Source of the DNA: an archaeon
Lineage (GTDB): Archaea; Thermoproteota; Nitrososphaeria; Nitrososphaerales; UBA183
DNA length: 18,382 nt
NCBI GenBank assembly: GCA_021828185.1
Contig: JAKASI010000019.1
Location: forward strand, 1-18,382
Direction of reading: 5' to 3'
Shown: positions 1 to 6,210 of the stretch, one piece after another
How positions within the stretch are numbered: position 1 is the first letter of the stretch
Layout: each line of letters opens with the position of its first letter
Translations under genes and position numbers: made by a program
Notes under the pieces: generated by a model
The model's input: only the letters and a program-made list of their open reading frames with translations
The model's database searches: none
Told to the model about the DNA's origin: nothing

Positions 1-167
1 AACCGGGTCGTCCACTGGGCCCGAGCCCGAGCCCAAGGTTCAGGTTGATCCCGCCAGGGGCTTGGCCGATCTGGGGGGCAGCTCTGACTGCGGTGATAAC
101 CTAGCCCGCTGGACGGCCTGGCAAGAGAACGTCTTTGAGGCAAACCGCCCTCTCGCACGCGCCCTTG

Positions 168-581
168 ATGAAAGGCCAAGTCTATCATATAGAAATCAAC
201 GTATCTAATTTTGAAATTTCTTCCAAGTTTTACGAAGCGCTCCTCGCCTGGCTGGGTTACAGGGAGATTGCTAGTCACAAGACGTGGGCCGGCTGGGGAA
301 ACGGAAGTTGCAGTGTTTGGGTGACTCGAAGCTTCGGAGAACATGTTCGCCACGGATACCACAGGCGGCGAGTGGGTCTGAACCATATTGCGTTCCACGC
401 CGACTCCAGGAAGATGGTTGATGAATTCCATGACAAGTTTCTCCGTCCAAAAGGCTCCTCAGTTCTCTACGGTGGTCCGAGGGAACGCCCTGAATACTCG
501 AAAGGCTACTATCCCGTTTACTTCGAAGACCCTGATAGGATAAAACTGGAACTCGTGTACACTCCGCCCTCCGAGACCTGA
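168..581 (+). CDS. VOC (glyoxalase/bleomycin-resistance fold) family protein
   Basis: The 137-residue protein has the size and pattern of a single VOC-superfamily domain. It opens with a beta strand carrying H7 (VYHIEINV), followed by a helix (SSKFYEALLAWLGY), a second strand-rich half beginning GLNHIAFHA with H73, and a closing acidic strand (KLELVY) with E128. H7, H73 and E128 sit where the metal ligands of glyoxalase-like enzymes lie. The ending EDPDRIKLELVY matches the usual 'DPDG..lEl' close of the family. I start it at ATG 168; a TTG at 135 would add 11 residues ahead of the first strand and fits the fold less well. It stands alone on the plus strand. The substrate cannot be told from sequence: isomerase, dioxygenase or antibiotic-binding roles are all possible in this superfamily. 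Confidence 0.85.
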   Translation: MKGQVYHIEINVSNFEISSKFYEALLAWLGYREIASHKTWAGWGNGSCSVWVTRSFGEHVRHGYHRRRVGLNHIAFHADSRKMVDEFHDKFLRPKGSSVLYGGPRERPEYSKGYYPVYFEDPDRIKLELVYTPPSET

Positions 582-766
582 GAACCTGCTAGGCCGAAGT
601 TCGACAGGAATCAACAACATGTCGATTGGTCCGCTCCTCGACGGGTGAAGTGACAGGAAGGTCTTGGGGATGCAGACGCCCCCGACCCCCGTCCCAGAAT
701 CAACGTGCGAAGGGCGATGCCTTCAGCTCAGCTCCGTCACTTCCCGCACCGGCAGCGATGGTCCTC

Positions 767-1840
767 CTAGTGATTGGCGTAGTATCCAGCGACAGCCCTG
801 AAAGACTCCTTGGGTTCCCACCGCATGTCCGGGTAGGTCTTGCCGCGCTTCCCTCCCTCGAAGTACTTCACGAGGCTCGCGCTCACCATGTCGAGGTCGT
901 AATGTGGGTCCTCGCTGAACGGCTCGATTTGGAAGATGAAGGTGGACACGAAGGCTCCTTCGACCCCTGCGTTGTCCAGCAACTGTAACGTCTCGACGAG
1001 CTTATGGGCTTGCCACCCCTCGTCGCGAACGTGGTCGCCGTTGAGGTGTGGCCGGACCAGTCGGCCGAAGACTGGGAGTCTGTTGTGGAGGAACAAGGAG
1101 AATCCGTCGATTGCGCTGTTGCCCCCCAGGCCGGCCGAGCCCAGTAGGCCCTCTTCGTTCATCCCCCCGCGGGTGGTGGTGTAGCCGAACTCGGTGACCA
1201 CCACTGGCTTTCCGAATGAGAACGAGGGCTTGAGCATCTCCAGATATCTGTCCTCTATCTTCGCAGCTCGGTAATGGTCTACACCGACATAGTCGAAGAG
1301 GCTCCAGTCGACCTTCTCCCAGACGAGGGAGTCGTAGCTCACCTCCCCATGAAAGACCTGACGGACCGCTGCGTTGGCCTTTGCGAGATACTCGTTCAGT
1401 GGCTTGTTGTGCTCGCCTCCCTTTATGATTGGGAACAACCTCGGATTTGACATGCGCGAGCGTAGGGTCTTCCCTTCGATGATCCCTCGCATGAACAGGG
1501 TCAGCTCGCCGCCTATGACGAACACGACCTTGCCCCGCATACCATTCCGAAGCGTCTCCGCGAGCTTGGCGGCCTCCACCGTGTACTGAAGAGTCTCATG
1601 CGGATCCTCGCCCCAGAGCGCAGGGGACAGCCAGACCTCCAGGCCCTGTCCCAGGGCTGCTTGGGCGCTGGCGGCCACGCGACGAAGGTCCCGGCCGGTG
1701 ATCCTGACCGCGTTGCAGTTGAGGTCGTTTCTGATTATCTGGAGCTCGCGGCGAACTGTGGGCAGGTCGAAGTCGGGGCGCCAGCTGAACCCCCCTTCGG
1801 AGACGCTCCCTGCATCATAGGTGACCCCCTTCAGCTTCAA
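767..1840 (-). CDS. TIM-barrel glycosidase-like protein, copy 1 of the TetR cassette
   Basis: A 357-residue soluble protein with the look of a clan-A glycoside hydrolase (beta/alpha)8 barrel. It has alternating hydrophobic strands (NCNAVRITG, GLEVWLSP, VVFVIGGEL, FDYVGVDHY, PVVVTEFGY). E112 in GGE and E217 in VTEFG are placed like the acid/base at strand 4 and the nucleophile at strand 7. No signal peptide is visible, so it should act in the cytoplasm. It starts at TTG 1840, which overlaps the TetR stop as TTGA, so the two are translationally coupled. A paralogue of about 60% identity over the N-terminal third lies at 14414-15523 in the same context. From memory, bacterial relatives are sometimes labelled 'abortive infection protein'; I see nothing here proving a defence role. 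Unlike copy 2, no membrane-protein gene follows it. Confidence 0.85.
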   Translation of the reverse strand: MKLKGVTYDAGSVSEGGFSWRPDFDLPTVRRELQIIRNDLNCNAVRITGRDLRRVAASAQAALGQGLEVWLSPALWGEDPHETLQYTVEAAKLAETLRNGMRGKVVFVIGGELTLFMRGIIEGKTLRSRMSNPRLFPIIKGGEHNKPLNEYLAKANAAVRQVFHGEVSYDSLVWEKVDWSLFDYVGVDHYRAAKIEDRYLEMLKPSFSFGKPVVVTEFGYTTTRGGMNEEGLLGSAGLGGNSAIDGFSLFLHNRLPVFGRLVRPHLNGDHVRDEGWQAHKLVETLQLLDNAGVEGAFVSTFIFQIEPFSEDPHYDLDMVSASLVKYFEGGKRGKTYPDMRWEPKESFRAVAGYYANH

Positions 1841-2460
1841 TGGCCTCGTGCACCGTTTGAATCTGGCTTTAGCAGCCGGAAAACGATCCTGTCGTCCGGG
1901 AAGTGGGCCTTGGAGCCTTCTGAATCTGAAGAAGGATTCCTGCGAGCCAGACCTTCCAAAAGTGCTTCGAGGGCGGCCAAGAGCTGGTCGGGGTCGTCTT
2001 TCGCGATTTCGCCTCTGGCCTGTCCTTCGCGGATAAGTCGCTTGATCTCTCCCTGAATTATGTCGCCGTTCTCCCGAATGGCTCTTCTCAGGGCGGCCCC
2101 GATCTCCTCGTCTGAAACTACCCGATAGACGAACTGGTAGAACTCGGGCCTTTCTCGCCTGCTCTTCAGGAGCAAAGAGACGATCTGCGCGAGCCGTTCG
2201 CCAGGAGTCCCAGAAATCCGCCTGATTCGTGCGGCGAGCCCGTCACCGCTGGACCTGTCTTCCTCAACCAGGGTCGTGAGGATGGCCTCTTTGCTTGGGA
2301 AGTAGCGGTAGGCCAGCCCCTGACTGACGCCTGCCTCTGTCGCAATTTCTGACATGGTCGCACTGCTCCCCTTCCTCGCAAAGACGCTCCTGGCTGCGTC
2401 GAGTATCCGCTTCTTCGACTCGGCTCGCAGCTCTAGGTTCGCCTGTTCGTTTCGTGGCAT
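1837..2460 (-). CDS. TetR/AcrR-family transcriptional repressor, copy 1
   Basis: A 207-residue protein, normal for TetR. Residues 14-62 hold the DNA-binding domain: a first helix (KKRILDAARSVFARKG), then the helix-turn-helix MSEIATEAGVSQGLAYRYF and the closing FPSKEAIL that is typical of the family. The remaining helical region would bind the effector. It starts at ATG 2460. A perfect 21-bp palindrome and a TATA-like box lie just upstream, which points to autorepression. The last codons overlap the start of the glycosidase-like gene, so regulator and enzyme are made from one transcript. The first 61 residues match the second TetR (15531-16142) at 51 positions, while the effector-binding part is much more diverged. 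The two may therefore bind each other's operators but sense different ligands. Confidence 0.95.
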   Translation of the reverse strand: MPRNEQANLELRAESKKRILDAARSVFARKGSSATMSEIATEAGVSQGLAYRYFPSKEAILTTLVEEDRSSGDGLAARIRRISGTPGERLAQIVSLLLKSRRERPEFYQFVYRVVSDEEIGAALRRAIRENGDIIQGEIKRLIREGQARGEIAKDDPDQLLAALEALLEGLARRNPSSDSEGSKAHFPDDRIVFRLLKPDSNGARGH

Positions 2461-2471
2461 CCTGGTTTCGG

Positions 2472-2492
2472 TTGAATGAACTGTTCATTCAA
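2472..2492. promoter_or_regulatory. TetR operator, perfect palindrome
   Basis: Two 10-bp arms (TTGAATGAAC and GTTCATTCAA) are exact reverse complements around one central base. The site lies 11 bp upstream of the TetR start and directly downstream of the TATA-like box, so a bound dimer would cover the transcription start. The core TGAATGA-N5-TCATTCA recurs, with one change, before the second TetR gene. Confidence 0.88.
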
Positions 2493-2503
2493 TTGATAAA
2501 TCT
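2493..2503 (-). promoter_or_regulatory. TATA-like box of TetR cassette 1
   Basis: On the minus strand this reads GATTTATCAA, about 35-40 bp upstream of the TetR ATG and abutting the operator. The same box, GTTTATCAAC, abuts the operator of the second cassette. Confidence 0.6.
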
Positions 2504-2593
2504 TTCGAAACCTCAACGACGGCCGTAGGGTTCCAAACCATTATCCTCAGAGGCGGAGCGTCTGGAATCGAACGTGAGGAGATTCGGTTCAGA

Positions 2594-2661
2594 GCGGGCT
2601 CGACGGGGATCGAACCGGGGGGTTTCGGCTCCTGGACTCGTCGGCTAATCCAGAAACCAAT
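2594..2661 (-). ncRNA. tRNA-end-like element, copy A
   Basis: Read on the minus strand, this 68-nt body starts ATTGGTTTCTGGA and ends GGTTCGATCCCCGTCGAGCCCGC, which resembles a tRNA T-loop and 3' acceptor strand, but no 5' acceptor or D-arm precedes it. An 8-bp stem (TTTCTGGA with TCCAGGAG, two G-U pairs) encloses a 12-nt loop. A second inverted repeat (CGAAaCC / GGTTCG) leads into the T-loop. TTTT at 2690-2693 lies 28 nt upstream of the ATTGG, suiting an archaeal TATA position. Copies B and C share the start, the middle (AGTCC.GG...CGAA..CCCC) and the end. It lies about 100 bp upstream of the TetR 1 promoter on the same strand. Whether it is a transcribed RNA, an integration scar or a repeat cannot be decided from sequence. 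Confidence 0.5.
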
Positions 2662-2969
2662 GTACTTCAAACGTAGATTCCTTCCGTTGAAAACACCACT
2701 TTCCTCTGTTCATACTCTGACACCCGGGCGCGGGAGGACACTCAGCCAGGCCTTCTTCACGTCGGCTGGGGTGTGAGGGGTTGGGCGGACTTGTACTGCT
2801 TGAGCAGGGCGGAGTCGCGTCGGGGGTGTCGTCTGCATTCATGCTCCTTGGCACAAGAACGCGCTCCAAGGGGAACCTGCACTCCATCGACCTCCCCGTA
2901 CTGCATCTAAGCACAAAAAATACTCGGACTCTATATACCGCGTGGCACAAATTGTGTCAGCTGAAGTAC
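2662..2969. other. intergenic stretch: promoter block of copy A, then a strong plus-strand TATA box
   Basis: Apart from the GTGG..TTTT..ACGG promoter-like block of copy A (2684-2697, minus strand), no gene is convincing up to the TATA box at 2931. Open frames here have the serine/proline-rich look of chance translation. Confidence 0.5.
2930..2938 (+). promoter_or_regulatory. TATA box for the small zinc-ribbon gene
   Basis: TCTATATAC is a near-ideal archaeal TATA box. Transcription would start near 2958-2962, just before the GTG at 2970. Confidence 0.55.
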
Positions 2970-3101
2970 GTGAACACAAACAAACAGCTGAGTGCGCTGA
3001 GCAGCAGGTTCAATCCAAAACGCCTTTGCCTGAACTGCGGAAGGTCCTTGGACGAAACCAAGAGTCTCTGTTCCAACTGCATAATGTGGTCGAAAGTCTG
3101 A
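2970..3101 (+). CDS. very small zinc-ribbon protein (hypothetical)
   Basis: About 43 residues if started at GTG 2970, or 49 from TTG 2952. The C-terminal half holds CLNCGRSLDETKSLCSNC, a C-x2-C-x10-C-x2-C knuckle pair that should hold one zinc ion. The N-terminal half is short and polar (NTNKQLSALSSRFNPKR). The strong TATA box at 2931 predicts a transcript start about ten bases before GTG 2970, so a nearly leaderless message is likely. An overlapping frame from 2942 is longer but shows no motif, and I prefer the cysteine frame. Archaea carry many such one-finger proteins, often linked to transcription or ribosomes. No partner is visible here, and the function is unknown. Confidence 0.45.
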   Translation: MNTNKQLSALSSRFNPKRLCLNCGRSLDETKSLCSNCIMWSKV

Positions 3102-3731
3102 TCCGCGGTCGCCAGAATCTTCCCCCTTGGATTCAAATCGGCAACAAGCTCATTCTTATTCAGTGGCGCCGGTCGGTATCAAGGACCGGGTCTGTGGTCC
3201 CTGCCGTAATCCAACGTGTGGCGCCTTGGCCGGGCCTTGGCGGCTCTATCGCGTACCCGCCGCAGAATAAACGAGCCGGGCTTTAGATATGATTAGCCAA
3301 TGACATTCGCACGAAAGGAAGAAGTGGGCAGTGATACGAAGACGGATGCGTGCTTCTCGCCAAAATGCGCCCGAGGAACGTGGGGGACGCCCCTCGAGAA
3401 GCGCCTGACAGCGGGTTAGAAGCTCGTCATCGCTTGATGGATGGCGCCCGGGCGTTGGGCTGCTCGTCCGAAGCGTCGCCCGACCATGCCCCAGGGATGT
3501 CAAAATGGTCAATATTCGCGAACTCTTCGAGACAACAGGTCGGGCACCCCTCAGGGAATGGGTCTTCACGGACGATGAGCGACCGTCGAGCTCTGAAAGC
3601 CAGATGTGAATCCAACCAAATTGGTCAAGACAAGCCGTGACGGCATGAAAGACTTCCAATTGCCTTGGGATCCAAGAAGGAGAAGCGTGGTTGATCCTGG
3701 GGACCAACCGGCACGGTGATGGATCGGATGT
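3102..3731. other. 630-bp stretch without a convincing gene
   Basis: The best candidate is a 62-codon minus-strand frame at 3427-3615 (TTG start, containing EGCPTCCLEEF and a natural acidic composition), but it has no visible Shine-Dalgarno sequence or TATA box. I give it about 0.25 chance of being real. Other open frames here look like chance translations. Confidence 0.4.
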
Positions 3732-4031
3732 CTAGTTCGTGGTGCTTGGCTTGGATTCAGGGGTTGCAGTCGGCTCTGAGCTCTGTACGATCTGTCCAGA
3801 TGCGAACCGCTCTGAAACCTGTGTGACCTTTATCCTCACGTTGTCTCCTTGCTTTGTGCCGGGGACAAAGACCACGAATCCTTCGATCTTGGCAATTCCC
3901 TCTCCGCGCCTGCTGGTGTCGGATATACTCACGTTGTACGCCTTACCGACTTCAACTGGCTTGCGTAAGCCGCCGGAACTTCTTCCGTAGCTCCCTCGAC
4001 TGCCATACCCTCCTCGCTGTCCGAAACTCAA
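3732..4031 (-). CDS. TRAM-domain protein with Gly/Arg-rich N-terminus
   Basis: A 99-residue protein. Residues 25-83 form a TRAM domain, the small OB-like RNA-binding barrel: PVEVGKAYNVSI, RRGEGIAKIEGFVVFVPG, GDNVRIKVTQV, FASGQIV. Single-domain TRAM proteins are common in archaea and have been proposed to act as RNA chaperones resembling cold-shock proteins. Residues 1-22 are unusually rich in Gly, Ser, Arg and Tyr (GQRGGYGSRGSYGR), an RGG-like tail that could add RNA affinity. The C-terminus (84-99) is a Pro/Thr/Ser tail. The start is TTG 4031, chosen because GGAGG at 4042-4046 sits 10 nt upstream; the ATG that touches GGAGG is in another frame. It is likely transcribed alone or with the small gene upstream (4110-4292). 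Confidence 0.88.
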   Translation of the reverse strand: MSFGQRGGYGSRGSYGRSSGGLRKPVEVGKAYNVSISDTSRRGEGIAKIEGFVVFVPGTKQGDNVRIKVTQVSERFASGQIVQSSEPTATPESKPSTTN

Positions 4032-4041
4032 ATTCTTTCAT

Positions 4042-4046
4042 CCTCC
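4042..4046 (-). promoter_or_regulatory. Shine-Dalgarno site that fixes the TTG start of the TRAM gene
   Basis: GGAGG on the minus strand, 10 nt before TTG 4031. It favours the TTG over the out-of-frame ATG immediately next to it. Confidence 0.6.
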
Positions 4047-4109
4047 TACCGTTATTCCTTCCGATGTGGAATATGCTGGCCTACGGCTACTCAAACAGAC
4101 GTTTGCACT

Positions 4110-4292
4110 CTACGTCATCTTGGTAGATTTCAGCTTTGCCTCGATACGCTTGCTTACCCAAACATCATACGAGTCTGGGGCGGGCGTCTCCGAGCCACGG
4201 GCCTTCTTAGACCGCTCCTTATTGGTCACCAGCCACTTCTCATAGGTGTCGCCGGGCAGCTTCGTGCGGTCCAACTTGGATGATTCTCTCAA
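4110..4292 (-). CDS. small basic hypothetical protein
   Basis: A 60-residue, strongly charged protein with no membrane segment, containing TYEKWLVTNKERSKKARG and SYDVWVSKRIEAKLKS. I do not recognise a family. Support comes from the signals around the TTG start at 4292: GAGG at 4297-4300 (4 nt spacing) and a TATA-like CTTATAG on the minus strand at 4323-4329, about 31-37 bp upstream. It lies between the coiled-coil gene and the TRAM gene on the same strand, about 80-90 bp from each. Confidence 0.5.
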   Translation of the reverse strand: MRESSKLDRTKLPGDTYEKWLVTNKERSKKARGSETPAPDSYDVWVSKRIEAKLKSTKMT

Positions 4293-4380
4293 TTGTCCTC
4301 GGTGTCACGCAGCAGTTCTTCCCTATAAGCCAAATCGAAACTGACTGGGCAGGCGCTTCAACGTCAGATTGCCACTTTGC

Positions 4381-4788
4381 TCAGGTATCAGCTGCGCTCA
4401 TTGCTTTCTTCATGACTTCGACCTTCTGCTTCATCAGGCTCAGCGCCTGCTCCAGCCTCCTGCACCCCTCCTCCGTCTGGGAGAGGGCAGTCTCGAGGTC
4501 TTTGATCTTGCTCGGTGCGCTGCTCAGGTCGCGGGTTATCTGCCCCAGGGGGGCGTAGTCCAGCCTGCGTGGCAGCCCCTCAAAGAGCTCCCGCTGCACT
4601 TGGTTGATTTCGCTGAGCTTCCTCTCATCGGTCGCGGCCAGCCAAGAGACCTCCCTCCCTGCACGCAGGCTCTCGTAGAGCTGGTCCTGGAGCTTGATGT
4701 AGGACTCCCAGTACTTCATCCACGCCTCGTTATACGCTGCCAAGATCTCTCCTAGTATAGGTTCGTGGCCCTTCTCATTGGACTCCAA
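4381..4788 (-). CDS. coiled-coil protein, possibly PhaE-like
   Basis: A 135-residue cytoplasmic, almost wholly helical protein. Residues 15-45 are rich in aromatics (AAYNEAWMKYWESYIKLQDQLYE). They are followed by REVSWLAATDERKL, then EINQVQRELFEGLPRRLDY, and a C-terminal heptad-like coil at about 90-130 (KIKDLETALSQTEEGCRRLE). The arrangement recalls the small PhaE-type subunit of archaeal polyhydroxyalkanoate synthases. No PhaC gene is nearby, so that is a weak suggestion. The start is TTG 4788; the next in-frame ATG (residue 23) would remove conserved-looking sequence. A TATA-like CTATTAAAGG on the minus strand (4843-4852) would give a leader of about 30 nt that includes the hairpin at 4806-4825. 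Confidence 0.75.
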   Translation of the reverse strand: MESNEKGHEPILGEILAAYNEAWMKYWESYIKLQDQLYESLRAGREVSWLAATDERKLSEINQVQRELFEGLPRRLDYAPLGQITRDLSSAPSKIKDLETALSQTEEGCRRLEQALSLMKQKVEVMKKAMSAADT

Positions 4789-4805
4789 AACGCCTGGAAT
4801 CGAGG

Positions 4806-4825
4806 AAACCCCTCTAATAGGGTTT
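4806..4825. repeat. inverted repeat in the leader of the coiled-coil gene
   Basis: AAACCC and GGGTTT are separated by 8 nt (CTCTAATA). An outer pair CGCC (4791-4794) / GGGCG (4826-4830) could extend the stem. TAATAGGG occurs both here and at 4846-4853. Confidence 0.45.
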
Positions 4826-5018
4826 GGGCGTGCTTTTACGCGCCTTTAATAGGGCCGAGGAGACAAATTCGCCGTGAGTCAAACACAATCGGAGCTATGC
4901 GTAACTCATCGAATCAGGCTTCAATCAGATGGAACCTCCAACCGCCCCGAATGTCCTGTGTGTGCCCAGATTGCCAACCAGGAGTCGCTCAGCAGGCGCT
5001 CCCGAAGGCGTTAGGCCG

Positions 5019-5171
5019 ATGAGACAAGCGGAAGCCGTCCAGCATTCCCAGAAGGTCCCAGGAGCCTGCCCTAGATGTGGCAGCGTCGAACGCCTCTACA
5101 GGACTCCCCGGGGGCTGATGTGCGGAGACTGCGTCAGGACGATGGATTCCGCCGGCCTGGGCTTCAGGTAG
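5019..5171 (+). CDS. small zinc-ribbon protein upstream of TFB
   Basis: A 50-residue protein from ATG 5019. C17 and C20 (CPRC) and C35 and C38 (CGDC) form one zinc ribbon, separated by GSVERLYRTPRGLM. The layout is like the zinc ribbons of transcription factors and ribosomal proteins, but nothing else of those families is present. An open frame extends upstream to 4929 with a low-complexity segment that I regard as non-coding. The gene sits directly upstream of TFB on the same strand, about 38 bp before the TFB TATA box, so the two are probably separate transcripts. Function unknown. Confidence 0.6.
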   Translation: MRQAEAVQHSQKVPGACPRCGSVERLYRTPRGLMCGDCVRTMDSAGLGFR

Positions 5172-5207
5172 CTGCGGCAGCCCCCAAGTCGTGCGAGGAC
5201 GACCCGC

Positions 5208-5218
5208 TCTTTATATAC
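5208..5218 (+). promoter_or_regulatory. TATA box of the TFB gene
   Basis: TCTTTATATAC is the strongest TATA box in the window. It predicts transcription starting near 5240 and a leader of about 65 nt before ATG 5308. Confidence 0.7.
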
Positions 5219-5307
5219 AACGACATACCTCTAACCTCTCGAAGTACGGATCCTTCTCTTCGTGATCTGAGATAGAAACCAGGCCCAACTTCTCGCGGCT
5301 CCTGAAG

Positions 5308-6210
5308 ATGGAAAGGAGTTCGGACAAATGCCCTCGATGCGGCAAGATTAGCATGGTGCTTGATGGCAGCGGTTCGGAGTACTACTGCGCATCATGCGGG
5401 CTCGTGGTAAAGGAGAAGATCGTAGACATGGGTCCTGAGTGGAGGTCATTCTCGGGAGACGAAAAGGGGGACCGTAGCAGGGCAGGGGTCCCGTCGTCGA
5501 TTGCCATGCACGACATGGGGCTGGCCACCGTCATTGGCGGACTGAACAAGGACGCTTCGGGAAAGTCGCTCTCAGGCTCCATGAAGACGACGGTCGAAAG
5601 GATGAGGACGTGGGACAGGAGGAGCCAGGTCCACGAGTCGGCAGACAGGAACCTCCGTCAGGCGTTCAGCGAGCTGAGAAGGTCCGCGGACAAGCTGACG
5701 GTATCGGACGCAGTCACTGAGAAGGCCGCCTATTACTACAGGAAGGCACTGGAGAGGAACCTTGTCAGGGGAAGGTCGATTACTGCGATGATGGCCGCTT
5801 CCCTCTACGCGGCTTGCAGGGACGGCGAGATACCGAGGACGCTCAAGGACGTGGCAGCGGTGAGCAACGTCAAGAAGAAGGACCTCGCAAGGTCTTACAG
5901 GCTCCTGCACAGGGAGATGGACTTCAAGATGCCTGTGGCTGACGCGAGCAAGTGTGTTTCGGGGATCGCCTCGAGGGCGGGGATGTCTGAAAAGACGCAG
6001 AGGAGGGCGCGGGAGATCCTGTTCAGGGCAAAGCAGACGGGAATCTCTGCTGGCAAGGACCCCATGGGGATGGCCGCTTCGGCTCTGTACGTCGCTTGCA
6101 TGCTCGAGGGCGAGGGGAAGACGCAGAAGGACGTGGCGGATGCTGCCAAGGTGACAGAGGTCACGATAAGGAACAGGTACAAGGGACTGAGAGAAGCACT
6201 CGGTATCTAG
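5308..6210 (+). CDS. tfb: transcription initiation factor IIB (TFB)
   Basis: A 300-residue archaeal TFB of normal length. The N-terminal zinc ribbon uses C8, C11, C27 and C30 (CPRC and CASC). Then comes the B-finger/linker (GPEWRSF, RAGVPSSIAMHDMGLATVI) and two cyclin-like repeats, about 108-200 (containing RGRSITAMMAASLYAACR) and 205-298 (containing DPMGMAASALYVACMLEG and KTQKDVADAAKVTEVTIRNR). TFB bridges TBP-bound promoter DNA and RNA polymerase. Start ATG 5308 places the first cysteine at residue 8, as in other TFBs. Many archaea carry several TFB genes; whether this is the general one or a specialised paralogue cannot be told from the window. It stands alone behind its own strong TATA box. 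Base composition does not differ obviously from its neighbours. Confidence 0.97.
   Translation: MERSSDKCPRCGKISMVLDGSGSEYYCASCGLVVKEKIVDMGPEWRSFSGDEKGDRSRAGVPSSIAMHDMGLATVIGGLNKDASGKSLSGSMKTTVERMRTWDRRSQVHESADRNLRQAFSELRRSADKLTVSDAVTEKAAYYYRKALERNLVRGRSITAMMAASLYAACRDGEIPRTLKDVAAVSNVKKKDLARSYRLLHREMDFKMPVADASKCVSGIASRAGMSEKTQRRAREILFRAKQTGISAGKDPMGMAASALYVACMLEGEGKTQKDVADAAKVTEVTIRNRYKGLREALGI

Noticed and set aside
30..110. SRP RNA or 16S rRNA start near the left edge (GGTTGATCCCGCCAGG)
   Set aside because: The match is limited to a few bases; the conserved SRP loop and the following rRNA sequence are absent.
2942..3286. A 114-codon frame overlapping the small zinc-ribbon gene
   Set aside because: It lacks motifs; the overlapping frame with C-x2-C-x10-C-x2-C fits better.
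3246..3707. A 153-codon minus-strand open frame
   Set aside because: No domain, no start signal, and a more natural but still weak frame overlaps it.
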